Below, piece after piece: positions 14,701 through 26,799 of a stretch of 64,000 bases of DNA. This DNA comes from Colletes latitarsis (taxonomy: Eukaryota; Arthropoda; Insecta; Hymenoptera; Colletidae), in contig NC_135140.1 of the NCBI RefSeq assembly GCF_051014445.1, forward strand, positions 16,795,501 to 16,859,500, read 5' to 3'. Positions within the stretch are counted from its first letter, which is position 1, and the number at the start of each line of letters is the position of its first letter. Under the pieces are notes generated by a model. The model did no database searches. It saw only the letters and a list, made by a program, of their open reading frames with translations, and had not been told where the DNA came from. A program made the translations under genes and the position numbers.

Positions 14701-17700
14701 CACTTTCTAACTGGAGATTCACGAACTCCTTGGCCATTTTGCTATAGAACAACAGTTCCTTCTTGAATGTAACAGGACTGTTGAACAAGTCCAGTAGATA
14801 GGCGGACGTGGGTGGAAGTTTAACAACCAGGTTCAAAGTCTCCGTTTTGTTAGCCCGTGTCACTGTGACGTCGATAGCTAGCATTATGCTTCCAAAGTTT
14901 TCTCCTGGGGCAGTTAGCGGCCTCCATTCTAGGTGCTTTACTTGAAGGTCTTTGCCAAAATTTTGGGTCAGAACCGTGTCCAAGTTCAGTACTGGGAGTG
15001 GATCGATCGATGGAGACATTATTTACCTAGAAGTACATTTGTTGCGTTCATGAAGATATCATAGGTGCCGTGAAACTTTGTTTTCAAGTTCTCAGCTTAA
15101 AAGTAACATCTTGGTTAAGTAGAGATCTAGCCGAAGAAGCTGGTATTTAATATATGACTTCTTTCCCACTGATCATAATATCATTTGCATGTTATTACAT
15201 CTTTAATAATAGTGGTATTAAGATTAAATGAGATTGTATCTAGCAGAATTTGATAATAGCTTTTTTAATGTAATAAAAATCAATGCATCACAGGTTTCTA
15301 TATCGTTACTATTAATGTATGTGTTAATGGATGAAGGACATTAGTGTTTCAGGTACTCTGAGGTTTCTCTCTTGCTTGAAGTTACAACATAGAAGAAGTC
15401 ACTTAACACAATAGCTACACAGAGATGGTTTAACGAAATTAATGTAAACACTATAAATTCAGTATGTTATAGGTATCTACAGTGTCACATGAAGTCGTTT
15501 CTATAATCCTCAAGTTGTCTTTTGCTATCGCGAGCGATTACAAACTCATAGGTAAACTAGAGCTATTCATAAACAACGTCGCATAACATTAGTCATCTTC
15601 TTTGTTGAATGTTCGCGACATCTTGCGTTCAAGGAATTGCATAATTTCAATTGTCACAGAGAATCGTTTCAACACAAAGAGTACGTCTTTGAATTTTATC
15701 CATTATAGACGAGATAAACAATTGATTGATCAAGAATTTATTTATACTTCTACTTAAGATTTGTTTACTTACACAGCCTGCGGATGAAACGATAAATACT
15801 ATTTTTTCAATGACTTACTTTTTCAAGAGTCTTGGATTTGATTCTTCGCTTATTAAAACAGCAAAATGACGATTAGATCACTAATATTTTAAGTTTACAG
15901 AACCGGAGGAAGCGAAGGCAATGTTTCGTATCAGAAACGTGAAAATAATATGAGCTTTCGCGGTTGTTGGACAGCAGACAAGTAGCCAATGATAACATTT
16001 ATCAGCAATATTCATTTTTTTCCCCCGTTTACTATACTGATTACGCCATAACGCTATCGATATATTGTATTCCATCGTAACCTTTTATCTCTCATTCGAC
16101 GTTTATCAATTGTGTGCAAATTGGTGCAGAATAATATTGCGAAGGGTACGAAACAATTCAGTCAGCGCAGAATAGAATTCTGTAGTTCAAATATTCGGCG
16201 ACAAGAATTCGAGGATTTGAATACTCTTTGAATATTTAACTATTCGAATACTTGGCGGAAATGATTTGAATACTACTCAAATACTTGATGACTCGATATT
16301 TTATTAATGCTATTTGTCAGTCGCTATAGTAAGAATAATATACGAATAATAATGTTTGAATATTGGTACTCCAATATTTGATGAATTGCTTGATATTAGA
16401 ATACTCAAATATTCAATGTTTATTCGTAGAATTCGAATACCTGTAAAATACTCGAATAGCGAGTTATTCAAATAGTCCCAGCCCCTATTTCTGAGAAATC
16501 TAATCACCCTCTTGAATATCGATTAACCGTGCGATTAGCGGGCATTAATGTAAATCGCTTTTATAGTTCAAGTTTTGCGATCGTTAGAGATAAAGGTACT
16601 AGGCGTGAGGAGCAAAACGCGTGCTGGTAATTTTTCAAAAACTTGCATCATCGGATTACCATAAGAAAACACGTGCCACGTCGTGTTTAGTCGACGGAGT
16701 AATTCATATTTCCAACCGCATTGAGCAAGTTGTGCAATGACGAAAATTAGCGGATGCATTGCGCGTCTTCGGTGTTTAAGGATACTTAAACAATTGGTGA
16801 TTTAAAAATTTGCTTAGTCACTGTAAAATATTAGATGGCTTATTTCATATAAATAATCCAAGGAATCTAATCTCGATTCTCCTTTGGTTATCTTTTTTTT
16901 TTTATTCAAAATATTTTTCAATAAATTTGGTTTTCGAGAAAATCGATCTTTAAAGTACACGGTTGCGCGCGCAAGTGACCAGTAAATCTCAATTTCCCGC
17001 GCGTTTTTACGGGCAAATTGTATCCTACGTTTTTCATTTATGTTTGCACATCAAATTTTTAATTCCCTCTCCACGGTCGAAGCATTTCGTTGTACAAAAA
17101 ATGATCGGGACAAGAGAAACCGAGGCTGGAAACATATTTTTATTCGAGTATGTATTATTAGTTTGAAAGCGCAACCTTGCAACTAATTTCAACTTCTTGT
17201 AATAGGAAATCGTGAGAAATGCAAATGATCGATGTGAAAATGGTATGAAAATTATGCACCGAGAACTGTTATGGTATGTCTCGGTGCGCACATAATTATC
17301 TATTCACCTGTCTGTTACAAGCGCCAGGGTGATCAATGAGATAAAATCGAGTCATCGGTATTACGAACGAGTGATAGGTTTTCGATGTAAATTAAATGTC
17401 CCGTGACGATCGATCGATTTATCCGATCCTCTCACTTTCAACAAATTTACAATGCAATTTTATCAACGGTTCGAAAATCGCGTGAAAATTATTTCTGAAC
17501 TCTCTGCGACACATTATTATTGACTAACTCCAATATTTGAGCATAATTAAACATTTTTAAAACCGGAACTAGTGCAAACATTAGGAAAATAGTAACATCA
17601 ACGTCAAATGACACAGTCAAATAAGAAAACAAATTTATTTATTTTTAGAATTTTTAGAATTTCACTCTCAAGTGTTCCCAAAAATCGAACTCGATATTGT

Positions 17701-20700
17701 ACGGAAAAAAAATGCTAGTTTGCAAACGAATCTGACATTTGTATTCGGTGTTTGTATGCAAGACCCAATCTCGTACGGAAACGGGACTGCAGCCATTACG
17801 CGATTGCGTTCGGATCTGCTTCGTCGTCTTACGTGACGTACGGTGTAAACACACGGCGATTTTCGCAGTTGAAAATTCCACATGCGTCGTGCTTCCAATG
17901 CAAAACGATTGGTGACAAATTATTTACAACGTCAGGTAGCGACCTGATATTATCTCAAATGACTTCCGCGATGGTTTTTAAACACCGTTTTATCACGCGA
18001 ATGGGAGGACACCAGCGGTTGATAGGAATAAATTATTATATACAGTGTGTTCCAGTGTATCGATGTTACAACTGAGAAAGGGATGATTCAAATTGAAAAT
18101 CATGGATAAAATCTTTTCGTTCGAAACTTTGTTTTTGAGCGACGAATAAAGCGTAGGAATTTCATATATTTTATTGATTATTAATGAATTTTATTACTAC
18201 ATGGTTGTGTTTATTCTAAATGAAAAACGAATTTTTAAGAAAAATCGACAGGGGGTAGGTGCCTAATTTTTTCGACGAAAAAAAAATTTTTCAAATCGTT
18301 CTAAAAAAATTACTCCTAGATTCTAGGGTCAATTACAATTATTTTTGGTCATTAGACATACCCCCGAAATCCTATCCACTTTCCAGAAAAAAATTTGAGA
18401 AGGTGTGAAATTTTTCGACGGAAAAAAAAAATTTCAAATCGTTCTAAAAAAATTATTTTCGGTTTCAGGGGTCAATTGCAAGCATTTTTGGTCAACAGAC
18501 ATACCCTCGAAATCCTACCCACTTTCCAGAAAAAAATTCGAGAAGGTGTGAAATTTGTCGACGAAATTAAAATATTTCAAATCGTTCTGAAAAAAATATT
18601 GTTAGCTGTGGGGGTCAATTACAATTATTTTTGGTCATTAGACATACCCCCGAAATCCTATCCACTTTCCAGAAAAAAATTCGAGAAGGTGTGAAATTTT
18701 TCGACGGAAAAAAAAAATTTCAAATCGTTCTAAAAAAATTATTTTCGGTTGCAGGGGTCAATTACAATCATTTTTGGTTATTAGACATACCTCCGAATTC
18801 CTACGCATTTTGGAGAAAAAAATTCCTTACCGAAAATATAATGTCTGACCATAAATATTTCTCTGAAATTTTTTTAAAACATAACTTCTGAACGGATTTA
18901 AGGATTTTCATGTTTCGAAATGCAAACTAAGCGTATTTTGGTGAAGAATATTTAAAAATTCCAAAATAGGTGTATGATTCTATTGCACGACAGGAATCCT
19001 CGAATGAAAAAGTTTTATTCTTCGTTTTCGATTTATTTTTTCGCGTCCCATCTTCGATTCTAATGCTCGATTTCGTTGTTCCGTGAAAATTTTCATCGCC
19101 TTCGGCGGATAACCATTTCGCGAGAGCGCATCGGCGACAATTCGTTTGGCTTCATTGCGTAACACGACGATGCATTACAGGCAAGGCGTGTAATTACACC
19201 CGTCGCGAGAGATCATTATCCAGGGGAATTAAACGCCCTCTTAGACGGTAACACTCAACGTGACGCGAGTTTGTCACTTTCGCGGGATTCTGTGGAACGA
19301 TTTACTGTTTTCGCTTTGTTTTCAACGCCAGCGTGCTACGGTGATTTCGACATACTCGTCGGATCAATTACCAGAACTGTGAAGCAGATATTGATCCTAA
19401 AAATACATGGTATTGATTAAAATTAAAATACGCGCATGTCGTTGGAACACTTAAATATTTTTTATGCGATTAGAAAATGGATTAGAAAGTATTATTGGGC
19501 GGATGTAGAGTTGGCGAACGGGTCGTTAGTTGCTAATCTCGCGCAAGAGTTATTCTATAGTTTTTTTGTTTTATATTCTACTTGGAATTTGATGTCGTTA
19601 GTGTCGCGACATAGCAAAAAATATTAGCAATCAAGTATTGACACTAGCATAAATAATTTGTATCGTTGAATAATGTATTTTTTATCACTGCTAATAATCT
19701 GATACCTAAACTACATACACGTATTTATATTACACATGTTCTGTTTATTATGAAGCACATCGTACACGCGACAAATAGTGTATTATTAATGAGAAGATGA
19801 TCAGTTGCAAGTAGAAAATGATTTAAGATTCAATTTGAATCGCGATGACGAAGTGAAAAAAAAGAAGAAAAAAAACACGACGACGCGTAATTAAAATACG
19901 CGTATAATAGTAAATAGTTGTGTTCAAAACATTTTGTATTTAATCGTGCTAGAGAATTTTAATGTAATTTGTATTAATCCTTGGACAGACCGAATCAAAC
20001 CGAATCTATTCTATAGATCCACAGCTACTTGGTACAACAAACGGGTACTTTCGAACATTCCATCGCAAACAGAGTAGAAATGAATGTACTGATAGTATTC
20101 GTCCACCTTTCCTATACTTTTCGACCTGATTGAATAATGGTTCTCGAAGTATCCCTTCGTAAAAGCACACCGGCGGTTTGATACAGTTTTCAACCTTGAC
20201 GACTCCCCCATTGCGTTATCGCGAAGCAATGTTATTGTTCCGATGAGAAAAAATTCACGCACCGCGGCGACAGATAATTATTCCGCTAATCGAAATCAGA
20301 TACACGCTTCCCATTGTGTTTAATTGCATTTCCCTCATAAATATTTATTCGTCGAATGGTATTTCACGCCTCCTTTACCCGTGGACACTAATTAATTCAT
20401 CGCTGCCAGGGGAGCGCATGCTGCTACAATTACCGCGCCAACTTTTCATCTTAAGTACATGTGTTTGTCACCTTACACTCGTTACACTGTAGAATTACGT
20501 AAAATGCACCCTGTAGCGGATAGAATTCGTTCGAACGATGAATCGAGGCACCGAGATACGTCGGTTCTTCGTTTCGAAGCCAAACGTCGGTGTCGCGCAG
20601 CTCGTATTTACAATAGAATTTAATTAGACACATTCGATGAATTATTTGTCACACAAAAATACCGTATTCTCTTCAATTTCAAGGCGGCGTTTAAAATTCA

Positions 20701-23700
20701 ACCTTCTGTATCGTTCACCAGTTCTCAATGACCCGAATTCCACGGGGAAGCCAACGAACAAAATGCGCAGCGACGACAAATGTTGAAAAAACACTGTTAA
20801 ACAACCCGTCGTTTCGACGCAGCTAAGGCCACTTGGAAGCTGACTCTATTTATAGTTTGCGCAGCGCATCGAGAAATCTAGCGTAATGCGATAACCGTCG
20901 CACACATGGCGCAAATTCTGTAATCGTTTCTCTCGGTGTCATTCGGTAGAAGTAGGGCTTGGATTTATCAAATGTTTTTCGTACTCGAATATTCTTAAAT
21001 TTTTCAGTAATAACTTACTCGAGAATAGTAAGAGAAACCATTGACGAGGAACGCAACATTCTAATAGTTTTTCTGAGTACCACTCGAATATCGAGCAATT
21101 TAAATACATAAAATATTCGAATACTATTCGAGTACTTGGACATTCAAATATTCATTCGATATTTGAATACTTCACTATAGAGAATATTGATTTATTCAAG
21201 TACTTGGATAGTATTCGAATACATCAAGTATTCAAATAGTATTCAAGTACTTGGATATTCGAATAGCGCGACGCAAACTATAAATCGAGTTGTTTAAATT
21301 GATCGTCATTCTCGTAGTTGATTTTCATTTCAGATGTAGCCACGAATCGTGCCCTACAATACGCTAATCTAAGACGCGAACGTGCTACTGTACTCGTGTT
21401 TATATACAACTGTATTTATAGATGTCTATATACATGCAGATTATTGATCAACTTCTAAGGATCATCGATTTCACTCACCACAATGGTACATCCGTATGTG
21501 TGACCTGAATCAGCTGATGACAAGATGTAATATTTAAATACCGCAGATAGATGTATTACTTTCTGAATTTGTATTTTCAAAATTTATACATGGTATTTGA
21601 ATAACTACGAATTACTCAAATGGTCACAGTTCCGGAGAGAAGACGACAATTTATACAGCTGGCTTGCAGACTTAGTTTTTAGAAACGATCGGAACGACGT
21701 TTAACGCGAGTTTGTCGTTTAATGAGAAATGAATGGCCGTAACTGGAACATTTGTGACGAAACGGAATGGAAGGAAATAATAGAAAAATGCAACGTTTCT
21801 TCGGGCCACGGCGTTCAATCGCAAGAACCGACTAACTGGCTTCCTTTCCCATGCAATTCGCCGGTTATGAAGACATTAGGGCAAGAGAAAGTGGAAACTA
21901 GAATCGCAGCTGATACTTTTTGCCAGCTGATTGGTATTCCTCTATTCAATACACAACCTGAAATCCCTTGGTAGCAGCTGCTTAAATTATTTCTGTGCTC
22001 CCTTGAGATTTAATTCACATTTCTTGAAACTGCATTCGATTGCGAATTCAGGAATGCTCTAAACCAAGTGACAGTATCTTGATGCCTATATCTAACGATC
22101 CTCTTTTTTCCTCGAACGTTTCATGACAGTTTTTTCTTTCATTTCAAAGTTCTAAATAATCTAATATCGTACTACATAGCTGAGATTACTTTGTGTCCTC
22201 TTCGATATTTTGAGACAGCTTTGACTTTAGAAGAATTTCTAAACTACACGAGAAATTGCCACATTTTTATATTATTCGTTTTAATTTAGTGTCTATTGTT
22301 TGAAGAGAAATTGTCTGATATTAATTTTTGCCTTCTGCAATATCTCATTTCAAGTATTTCAGTGTTAGTATAGTGTTAATTCGCTGTTTTGCTCCAATGT
22401 TTGAGGACAGTAATCCCCACGCATTCGATATCTCACATCAAATATTTGTACGTATGAAATCTAGGTTGCAAAAAAGACCAGACCAGTTTTACTACTCGCG
22501 TGACGTCGAATCTTAAATATTTGAACGTACAATATTTCGCCCGGGATCGAACGTTGCCAATATCGAACATTATACATTGCTTTTTAAATGCTAGATTTTC
22601 ACACCGACCCGTCATCGTCGTTTAGATTTCCTTCGAACGATAACTCTTGATTCAGTGTAAAAAGTTAGACGCTAGTTGTCGCCTGGAGCGTCGTTCCGGT
22701 AAACAGTCAATTAACATTTACATGGCAAAGACTCGAGAGCATCTCGATGGCTCTTCGTGACGTCTTGTTGCAATAAAAGTGCGGAAACCTTTCCGGTAAC
22801 ATCATTGTCGGTAGTTTTCCGATCGATCGGTTACTTATCTCGTTGCTGTTCAATTTCGCTATTATGCAATCACTGCCAGATGCATGACTGTGCGATAGAG
22901 CGCTGCACAGAGTTGGGTAAAAATTGTTCGTGACGTTTATTTGATCGAATAGTTAGCTCTTAAGGAGGCAGAATTTCGAAAAAATCGATACTTTTTGTCG
23001 TAAAAAAAGTGAACTGTTTCTATCAAAGCGTCACCATTTTGTTATGCCATTTGAACAATTTGAATGTGTCTTAAAATGGTCTAAACAGATCAGTTCATAC
23101 TATATTCAGGTTCTAGTGTATACGAATGGTCAAGTAACTTAAGTATTCGAGTAGTCAAGTAACTCAAGTACTCGAATAGTCAAGTAACTCAAGTATTCGA
23201 ACAATCGAGTAATTCAAGTCTTCGAATAGTCATGTAACTTAAACTTGTAAGTGTTCCAATAGTCCACCATGGCAGACTAAATCTGATTGATTTATTAGAT
23301 CATCTGAATTCTCAGCGAATACTTCCATTCGTGATGAAGTTTTAATTTAATTTAAATGTACTTTGTTATTTTAATGAGATTATTTTAATGAGATACCTAT
23401 CGGTATAATGTAATTATACTAACTAGAGGATCTGCGTATATGTATTACACGCGCATAAGTTATATGGAAGCAGATATATCTAGGAATAGCAGCCATGTAT
23501 GACAGAAAGCACAGAGCATTTAAATACATGCATCAGAGGTCAGTTTCATTGAACTATGAATTGACTGTCTAGTTAATTCAGTCCAGGCAAAATATATGAG
23601 CCCATCGTATAAATCTTCGTACATTGCCTATTGGTTCTTTTGATTCAAACGTTGTTAAACTAAGTTTCAACGAGATATTTCGCTTTTCTCTAATTAAAAA

Positions 23701-25777
23701 TGAAAGCAAAGAAGATTCTAAAACGGCCAATATTTCAAATTTAATAATGTACGGTTATCAATCTTGTTAGAGTTACTTATATCTAGGTAGAAATACTTTA
23801 AGTATATAAATGCTTATTTCCAAAAATAATTGTATTCGACTGAAATCACCGGACCCACAGAAAATTTTAGCAAAGCATTAGCGGTCACCAATGTGTTAAC
23901 AACGCGTGCGGTTAACACGAATACGAGCGTTGACAGAAAGCCTCGCGTTAGGGATGGAAACGGAAATACCTGTTGCAGTGTCCCGAGAGTTCAAAGAAAC
24001 GCAGGAGCAGTCGAATGCGCTCCGTCGACGCGGCTGCCTGGCACAGCGTAGCCGTGACAACTGAGCCGAGCTTCGTTACCGTTTGACTTTGACCCCTATA
24101 CTCCCTCTTTTCGACGCTCATTGATGGTATCTCCATCTTTCAGCTTCGTTACGGATTAAGTCCGAACGGTACGCGTCAGAAGAACACGCGAGTCCGCGCC
24201 GGGGGATGCAGAATATGAGATCAATCGACGAGCATCGAAGGCGAGAAACCATTTACAAGCAGGGATGGAGCCAAACGTACCTCAAAAAGTAGTCGAACGA
24301 CGAATACCGTGCTCATTTGTATTCTGTTCCCAATCGAATGCTTGGAAAGTATTCGTTTCGTGTATTAGGTGCACCTACAGAATGGACGTAGGTTAAGAGA
24401 TCCAATTATAGGACATACAGCGACGATAAGTTGATTTTTTTAATTTTTTGAGCTGTATCCTAATTTTTGTATAGTATTTTAGTGCCACAGAATCGATTAC
24501 TTATCATGTCTGTATCTATTTAAATTGTTAAGTATTGAAATAGCATTCGAACACTTGAGTATTTGAATAGTTATGTATTCGAATACTATTTGAATTATAT
24601 TCTCCAAATAGTTGAATAATCGTAGTGTCTGAATTGGTGAATATTTCGTTGAATATTTGAATCACCAAAATGTTCGAATATTCAATTGCAGAATATTTCT
24701 TTAAGTAGTCTGTCAGACCTGCTGTCGTCACAGTACTACTGATCCATGTGGGGGGAATCGTAATCTATAGGCGGTGTCGAAAAGCGTTTCCCTTATCTTA
24801 TGGTGATCCTCCTAATGGTTCAGTTCCTAATAGTGCACCCACGCTACTCAGGACTTGACGTCAGCCCTTGGAATCGTTTCAGTAGGATTTCGGGAGCCAT
24901 CGCTAAATGCCTTGGATCCTACGGTTAATGAATGACGCAGTAGGTGTTAGCCTTTCTCTGTTCGAGACTCTAGTTACGAAGTTTGCTAAGCACCGTTGGT
25001 TTCCGTTGAGCGTTAAGCTCGTGTTCGCCTGGAAGGGCTTTAGACACGTTTCCTTGTTAAAGTTGCAATCATGTTTTATGTCCTGTTTCCGTGCTGTCCC
25101 GTCCTTCCGATATTTTCAGACGCGTGATATAACAGCACAGGTATTTTGGGAATATTTGTCACGAAACTAAAACCTCCGTTTTTATGTATTGTTGCAGAAC
25201 ACAGCCGCGTACAACGTGAAGGAGCAAAACGAGAGACTGACCGATATCGAAGACATGGATTCCCCGGGTATGGGGATGAACCCAAGGACAGCTCCACCAT
25301 TGTGCTACGGTAGAAACATGACGTTCCCACGGCCAGCTTCATCTTGCATGCATAGACACGAGCTTCCAGCTATAGTCACCGAGGGTGAAAGCTGTAGACT
25401 CCTTGCTGAGGTAAGAAATACAGTTTCGGTAAATAGCTCTACAAGAAATCGGAGAATTCGAACGAACGTCTGCTCGTTGTGTGCTTCAGCAACAAGAAAG
25501 CAACTCGTGTAGCGATGGACAGTTGTCCGGTGTGATGCCAGATGTAGCAATGGCAACAGCCTCCGTTGGGGCTTTGCAGCTGATAGAGGAGCAAGAGCTG
25601 GAGCTGGATCTCGGTGACGGAACCTCTCATCTTCTGCAGCACGTATCACCGTCGAACGGAACCATGGGCTCGCACAGGTCCTCGCTTCCTCACCAGCACC
25701 AGAGGCACTACTCTGGACCGCCCCCTCCACCGTACATGTACCACCGTGCTGGCACTGCCTTACCGAGATTTATTTAA
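8741..25777 (+). CDS. BTBD7: BTB/POZ domain-containing protein 7, 10 coding exons
   Basis: Seen: exons 8741-8847, 9227-9591, 9797-10347, 10885-11048, 11285-11669, 11917-12069, 12151-12307, 12389-12561, 25198-25410 and 25490-25777 join in phase to 851 codons plus TAA. The start was chosen at MGASAS because vertebrate BTBD7 begins MGANAS, an N-myristoylation-type motif (Gly2, Ser6). A basic segment follows (residues about 42-60). The first BTB fold spans about 121-225 (SDVDLVYRGACFPVHRALLS), the second about 225-330 (ELPCHKAILSARSPFFRN), then a BACK-like helical region and the conserved NAWIRGGKK...VRPRLF block. The tail is proline-rich (GPPPPPYMYH). Shorter than human BTBD7 (about 1130 aa), mostly in the disordered C-terminus. 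Known: vertebrate BTBD7 regulates E-cadherin and Snail2 in epithelial branching. The intron before exon 9 is 12.6 kb, contains another gene, and further small exons there cannot be excluded. Confidence 0.92.
8848..9226 (+). other. BTBD7 intron 1
   Basis: A 379-bp intron with donor AG|GTATTC and acceptor TTTGCAG. No gene is visible inside. Confidence 0.8.
10348..10884 (+). other. BTBD7 intron 3
   Basis: A 537-bp phase-0 intron (GAG|GTAACT to TTCTCAG). Its first 180 bases stay open in the exon frame before a stop, so the apparent coding extension past 10347 is an artefact. Nothing else is seen. Introns 2, 4 and 5 (9592-9796, 11049-11284, 11670-11916) are shorter and unremarkable. Confidence 0.8.
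12562..13783 (+). other. BTBD7 intron 8, 5' part
   Basis: The intron opens with GAA|GTGAGT at 12562. This stretch up to the nested kinase-like gene is AT-rich without open frames of note. Its right end should include the 3' UTR of the nested minus-strand gene. Confidence 0.6.
13784..15019 (-). CDS. CHK kinase-like / ecdysteroid-kinase-like protein (EcKL, DUF1679-type fold), nested in a BTBD7 intron
   Basis: Seen: one uninterrupted 411-aa frame without introns, the usual length for this family. Recognisable parts are the nucleotide-binding lysine block NLVVKLPP (Lys67), FKKELLFYSKM (residues about 85-95), the LENLKYSGYSTEDRILGLD segment (141-159), the Brenner-type catalytic motif LVHNDFWVNN (His258, Asp260, Asn265) and the metal-binding IVDFQ (Asp283). 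Catalytic residues look intact; the usual HGD is HND here. Known: the family resembles choline/aminoglycoside kinases and in insects includes ecdysteroid 22-kinases and enzymes proposed in xenobiotic phosphorylation. The substrate cannot be told from sequence. It has no signal peptide or membrane segment, so it is probably cytosolic. It lies entirely inside BTBD7 intron 8 on the opposite strand. A possible UTR splice acceptor (ACTTCTAG) sits seven bases before the ATG. Confidence 0.9.
   Translation of the reverse strand: MSPSIDPLPVLNLDTVLTQNFGKDLQVKHLEWRPLTAPGENFGSIMLAIDVTVTRANKTETLNLVVKLPPTSAYLLDLFNSPVTFKKELLFYSKMAKEFVNLQLESGMREEALNIITPKYFGGRLGIRDPENFDEQALIILENLKYSGYSTEDRILGLDKKHAEFALEELAKLHALTIALKIKKPQLFQKITSEVLVDVMNETTEKCVIDMIRKAQTDIKDIEEAKPYLDRVNRTIEFGIQLNKNAKKPEEPWATLVHNDFWVNNMMFRHDEHGELIDMKIVDFQLCVYDYGINDLIFFLVSSVKNDILDNKLNDMIDYYYYSFIKMLKMLNVDTEKFTKQKFDEIVDYCGPVKFNQCMMMAQVIQAPQESAPEIKDLKDDIFLNRGVDNKYKQKLLHIVNLFDKKGWLIK
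15020..16180. other. BTBD7 intron 8, upstream of the nested gene
   Basis: AT-rich sequence without a recognisable gene. It presumably carries the promoter of the nested minus-strand gene. Confidence 0.5.
15147..15154 (-). promoter_or_regulatory. Possible TATA box of the CHK kinase-like gene
   Basis: On the minus strand the sequence TATATTAA lies about 130 bases upstream of the ATG, at a distance compatible with a short 5' UTR. It is an isolated motif in AT-rich DNA, so support is weak. Confidence 0.25.
16182..16492. repeat. ATTCGAATA-type degenerate repeat array, copy 1
   Basis: Many near-palindromic words such as ATTCGAATAC, AATATTCG and TACTCAAATACT follow one another with irregular spacing. 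The right end reads CAAATAGTCCCAGCCCC, which is the complement of the left end of the array near 26210, so the two are inverted copies of one family. Confidence 0.75.
16493..18238. other. BTBD7 intron 8, unremarkable segment
   Basis: No gene is recognised. Several short frames on both strands (for example around 17752-18075) lack conserved composition or family signals. Confidence 0.5.
18239..18846. repeat. 143-bp tandem repeat array inside a dispersed element (4 units)
   Basis: The marker GTCAATT recurs at 18328, 18471, 18614 and 18757, exactly 143 bp apart each time. Each unit also carries ATTTCAAATCGTTCTAAAAA and GACATACC(C/T)CCGAA. The array is bounded on the left by GAAAAATCGACAGGGGGT and on the right by AATATAATGTC, the same borders that surround a single unit at 63309-63484. 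Confidence 0.9.
18847..20949. other. BTBD7 intron 8, unremarkable segment
   Basis: AT-rich intronic sequence. Open frames up to about 83 codons on both strands show no recognisable protein family. An A/G-rich run lies near 19850-19876. Confidence 0.5.
20950..21268. repeat. ATTCGAATA-type degenerate repeat array, copy 2
   Basis: Starts near AGTAGGGCTTGGATTT and continues with repeated ACTCGAATATTC, ATTCGAATACTATTCGAG and TTCAAATAGTATTC words to about 21268. Confidence 0.75.
21269..23109. other. BTBD7 intron 8, unremarkable segment
   Basis: No supported gene. One plus-strand frame at 21729-21974 (81 aa, rich in W, C, E and K) has protein-like composition but no recognised family and no clear splice sites linking it to BTBD7. 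Confidence 0.4.
23110..23270. repeat. ATTCGAATA-type degenerate repeat array, copy 3
   Basis: A compact array of about 30-bp units of the form AGTAACTCAAGTATTCGAAT, repeated about five times between 23140 and 23260. Confidence 0.75.
23271..24524. other. BTBD7 intron 8, unremarkable segment
   Basis: No gene recognised. A GC-richer block around 23940-24250 has short open frames on both strands but no family signal. Confidence 0.4.
24525..24700. repeat. ATTCGAATA-type degenerate repeat array, copy 4
   Basis: Words such as GTATTCGAATACTATTTGAA and TGTTCGAATATTCAAT recur in this block with the same style as the other arrays in the window. Confidence 0.7.
24701..25197 (+). other. BTBD7 intron 8, 3' end
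   Basis: Ends in the acceptor ATTGTTGCAG at 25197. A GC-richer open stretch (24907-25170) runs up to the acceptor but contains no BTBD7-like sequence. Confidence 0.5.
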
Positions 25778-26207
25778 GATTTTTAGAAAATAAGAATTGT
25801 ATAGCAACTAACTTGGACCCTCAATAGGCGTTCTTTTCCCAAACAAAACCGGAATAACCAGGTGTACTCTTCGTGTACTGCCACGACTGCCTCCGTAGGA
25901 CGATTCCTTGCGGAGTAGTCGCACGTTTCAGGATTTAGCTAGACAAAAATACTCTTCGGTTCAACGCGCTTATGTAAATGGACTCGTTCCTTGCACAAGG
26001 TGTTTGTTTGTTTTTCTTTTTTTTTATGTATTTACATTGTGTGAAAGATCACCTGAGAGGTGGCCATTTTATGCAAGTTCTCTGTCTACAGTTATTAACG
26101 GCGTTCAAGGTTCTCATGGCTGCTGATGATCGATGATTGGTTCGTGAAACGTATCCTTTCGGAAGCAACTATGGTACACGAAGATGCGCTCGTTGGAGTT
26201 TCGTCCT

Positions 26208-26425
26208 AGGGCTGGGACTATTCGAATGATTCGATGTTCGAATATTTTGCAGGTACTCGAATGCTGCGAATAGATTTCGAATATTCGAGGATTCAAATAC
26301 CGTTGTTCAAACGAGTAGTCAATTCGAGTAGTCGAGTGTTCGCGTTGTATTCGTTGAGTATTTGAATCGCCGTGAATGCTCAAATATTCAAATACGGAGA
26401 AGTTTAACAAATAGTTCCAGCGTCT
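26208..26425. repeat. ATTCGAATA-type degenerate repeat array, copy 5
   Basis: Begins with AGGGCTGGGACTATTCGAAT and carries repeated TTCGAATATT and GAGTAGTCGAGTGTTCG words. The opening is the inverted counterpart of the arrays ending near 16492 and 33145. It probably lies in the BTBD7 3' UTR. Confidence 0.75.
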
Positions 26426-26799
26426 AGTTTCGTCTCGCGGTGAAGGCGGCCACGTGTAGCGTGCCGATGTAGAACTTCGTTTCTTGCGGGTACAAATTTA
26501 CTTGACACGACGAGGACGGTATTGTACATTTTATTTAATGCAGCTTACGAAAGTAGGGGATCCTTGATTTCAGGATATTTATAATCGTACCGGATACGAG
26601 GGCACACCTCGGTCGTGGAAAGTTCATGCTTATTAGGTACAATCACATATAGATGTAACATTCTAGGTGCATACGCGTGCGGGATGCAGATGCAGCTGTG
26701 GTTTATATGCATATATGTGCGTGTGAGTGTATGGACACGAATGCGCGTGCTCTCTAAGTACCATATAAAGTGTTAATTAGACGATGTTGCCGACGTTGA

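Noticed and set aside
21729..21974. 81-aa plus-strand frame in BTBD7 intron 8 as a gene or missing exon
   Set aside because: No recognised family, no convincing splice sites in the needed phase, and surrounding sequence is intronic; kept only as a weak candidate.
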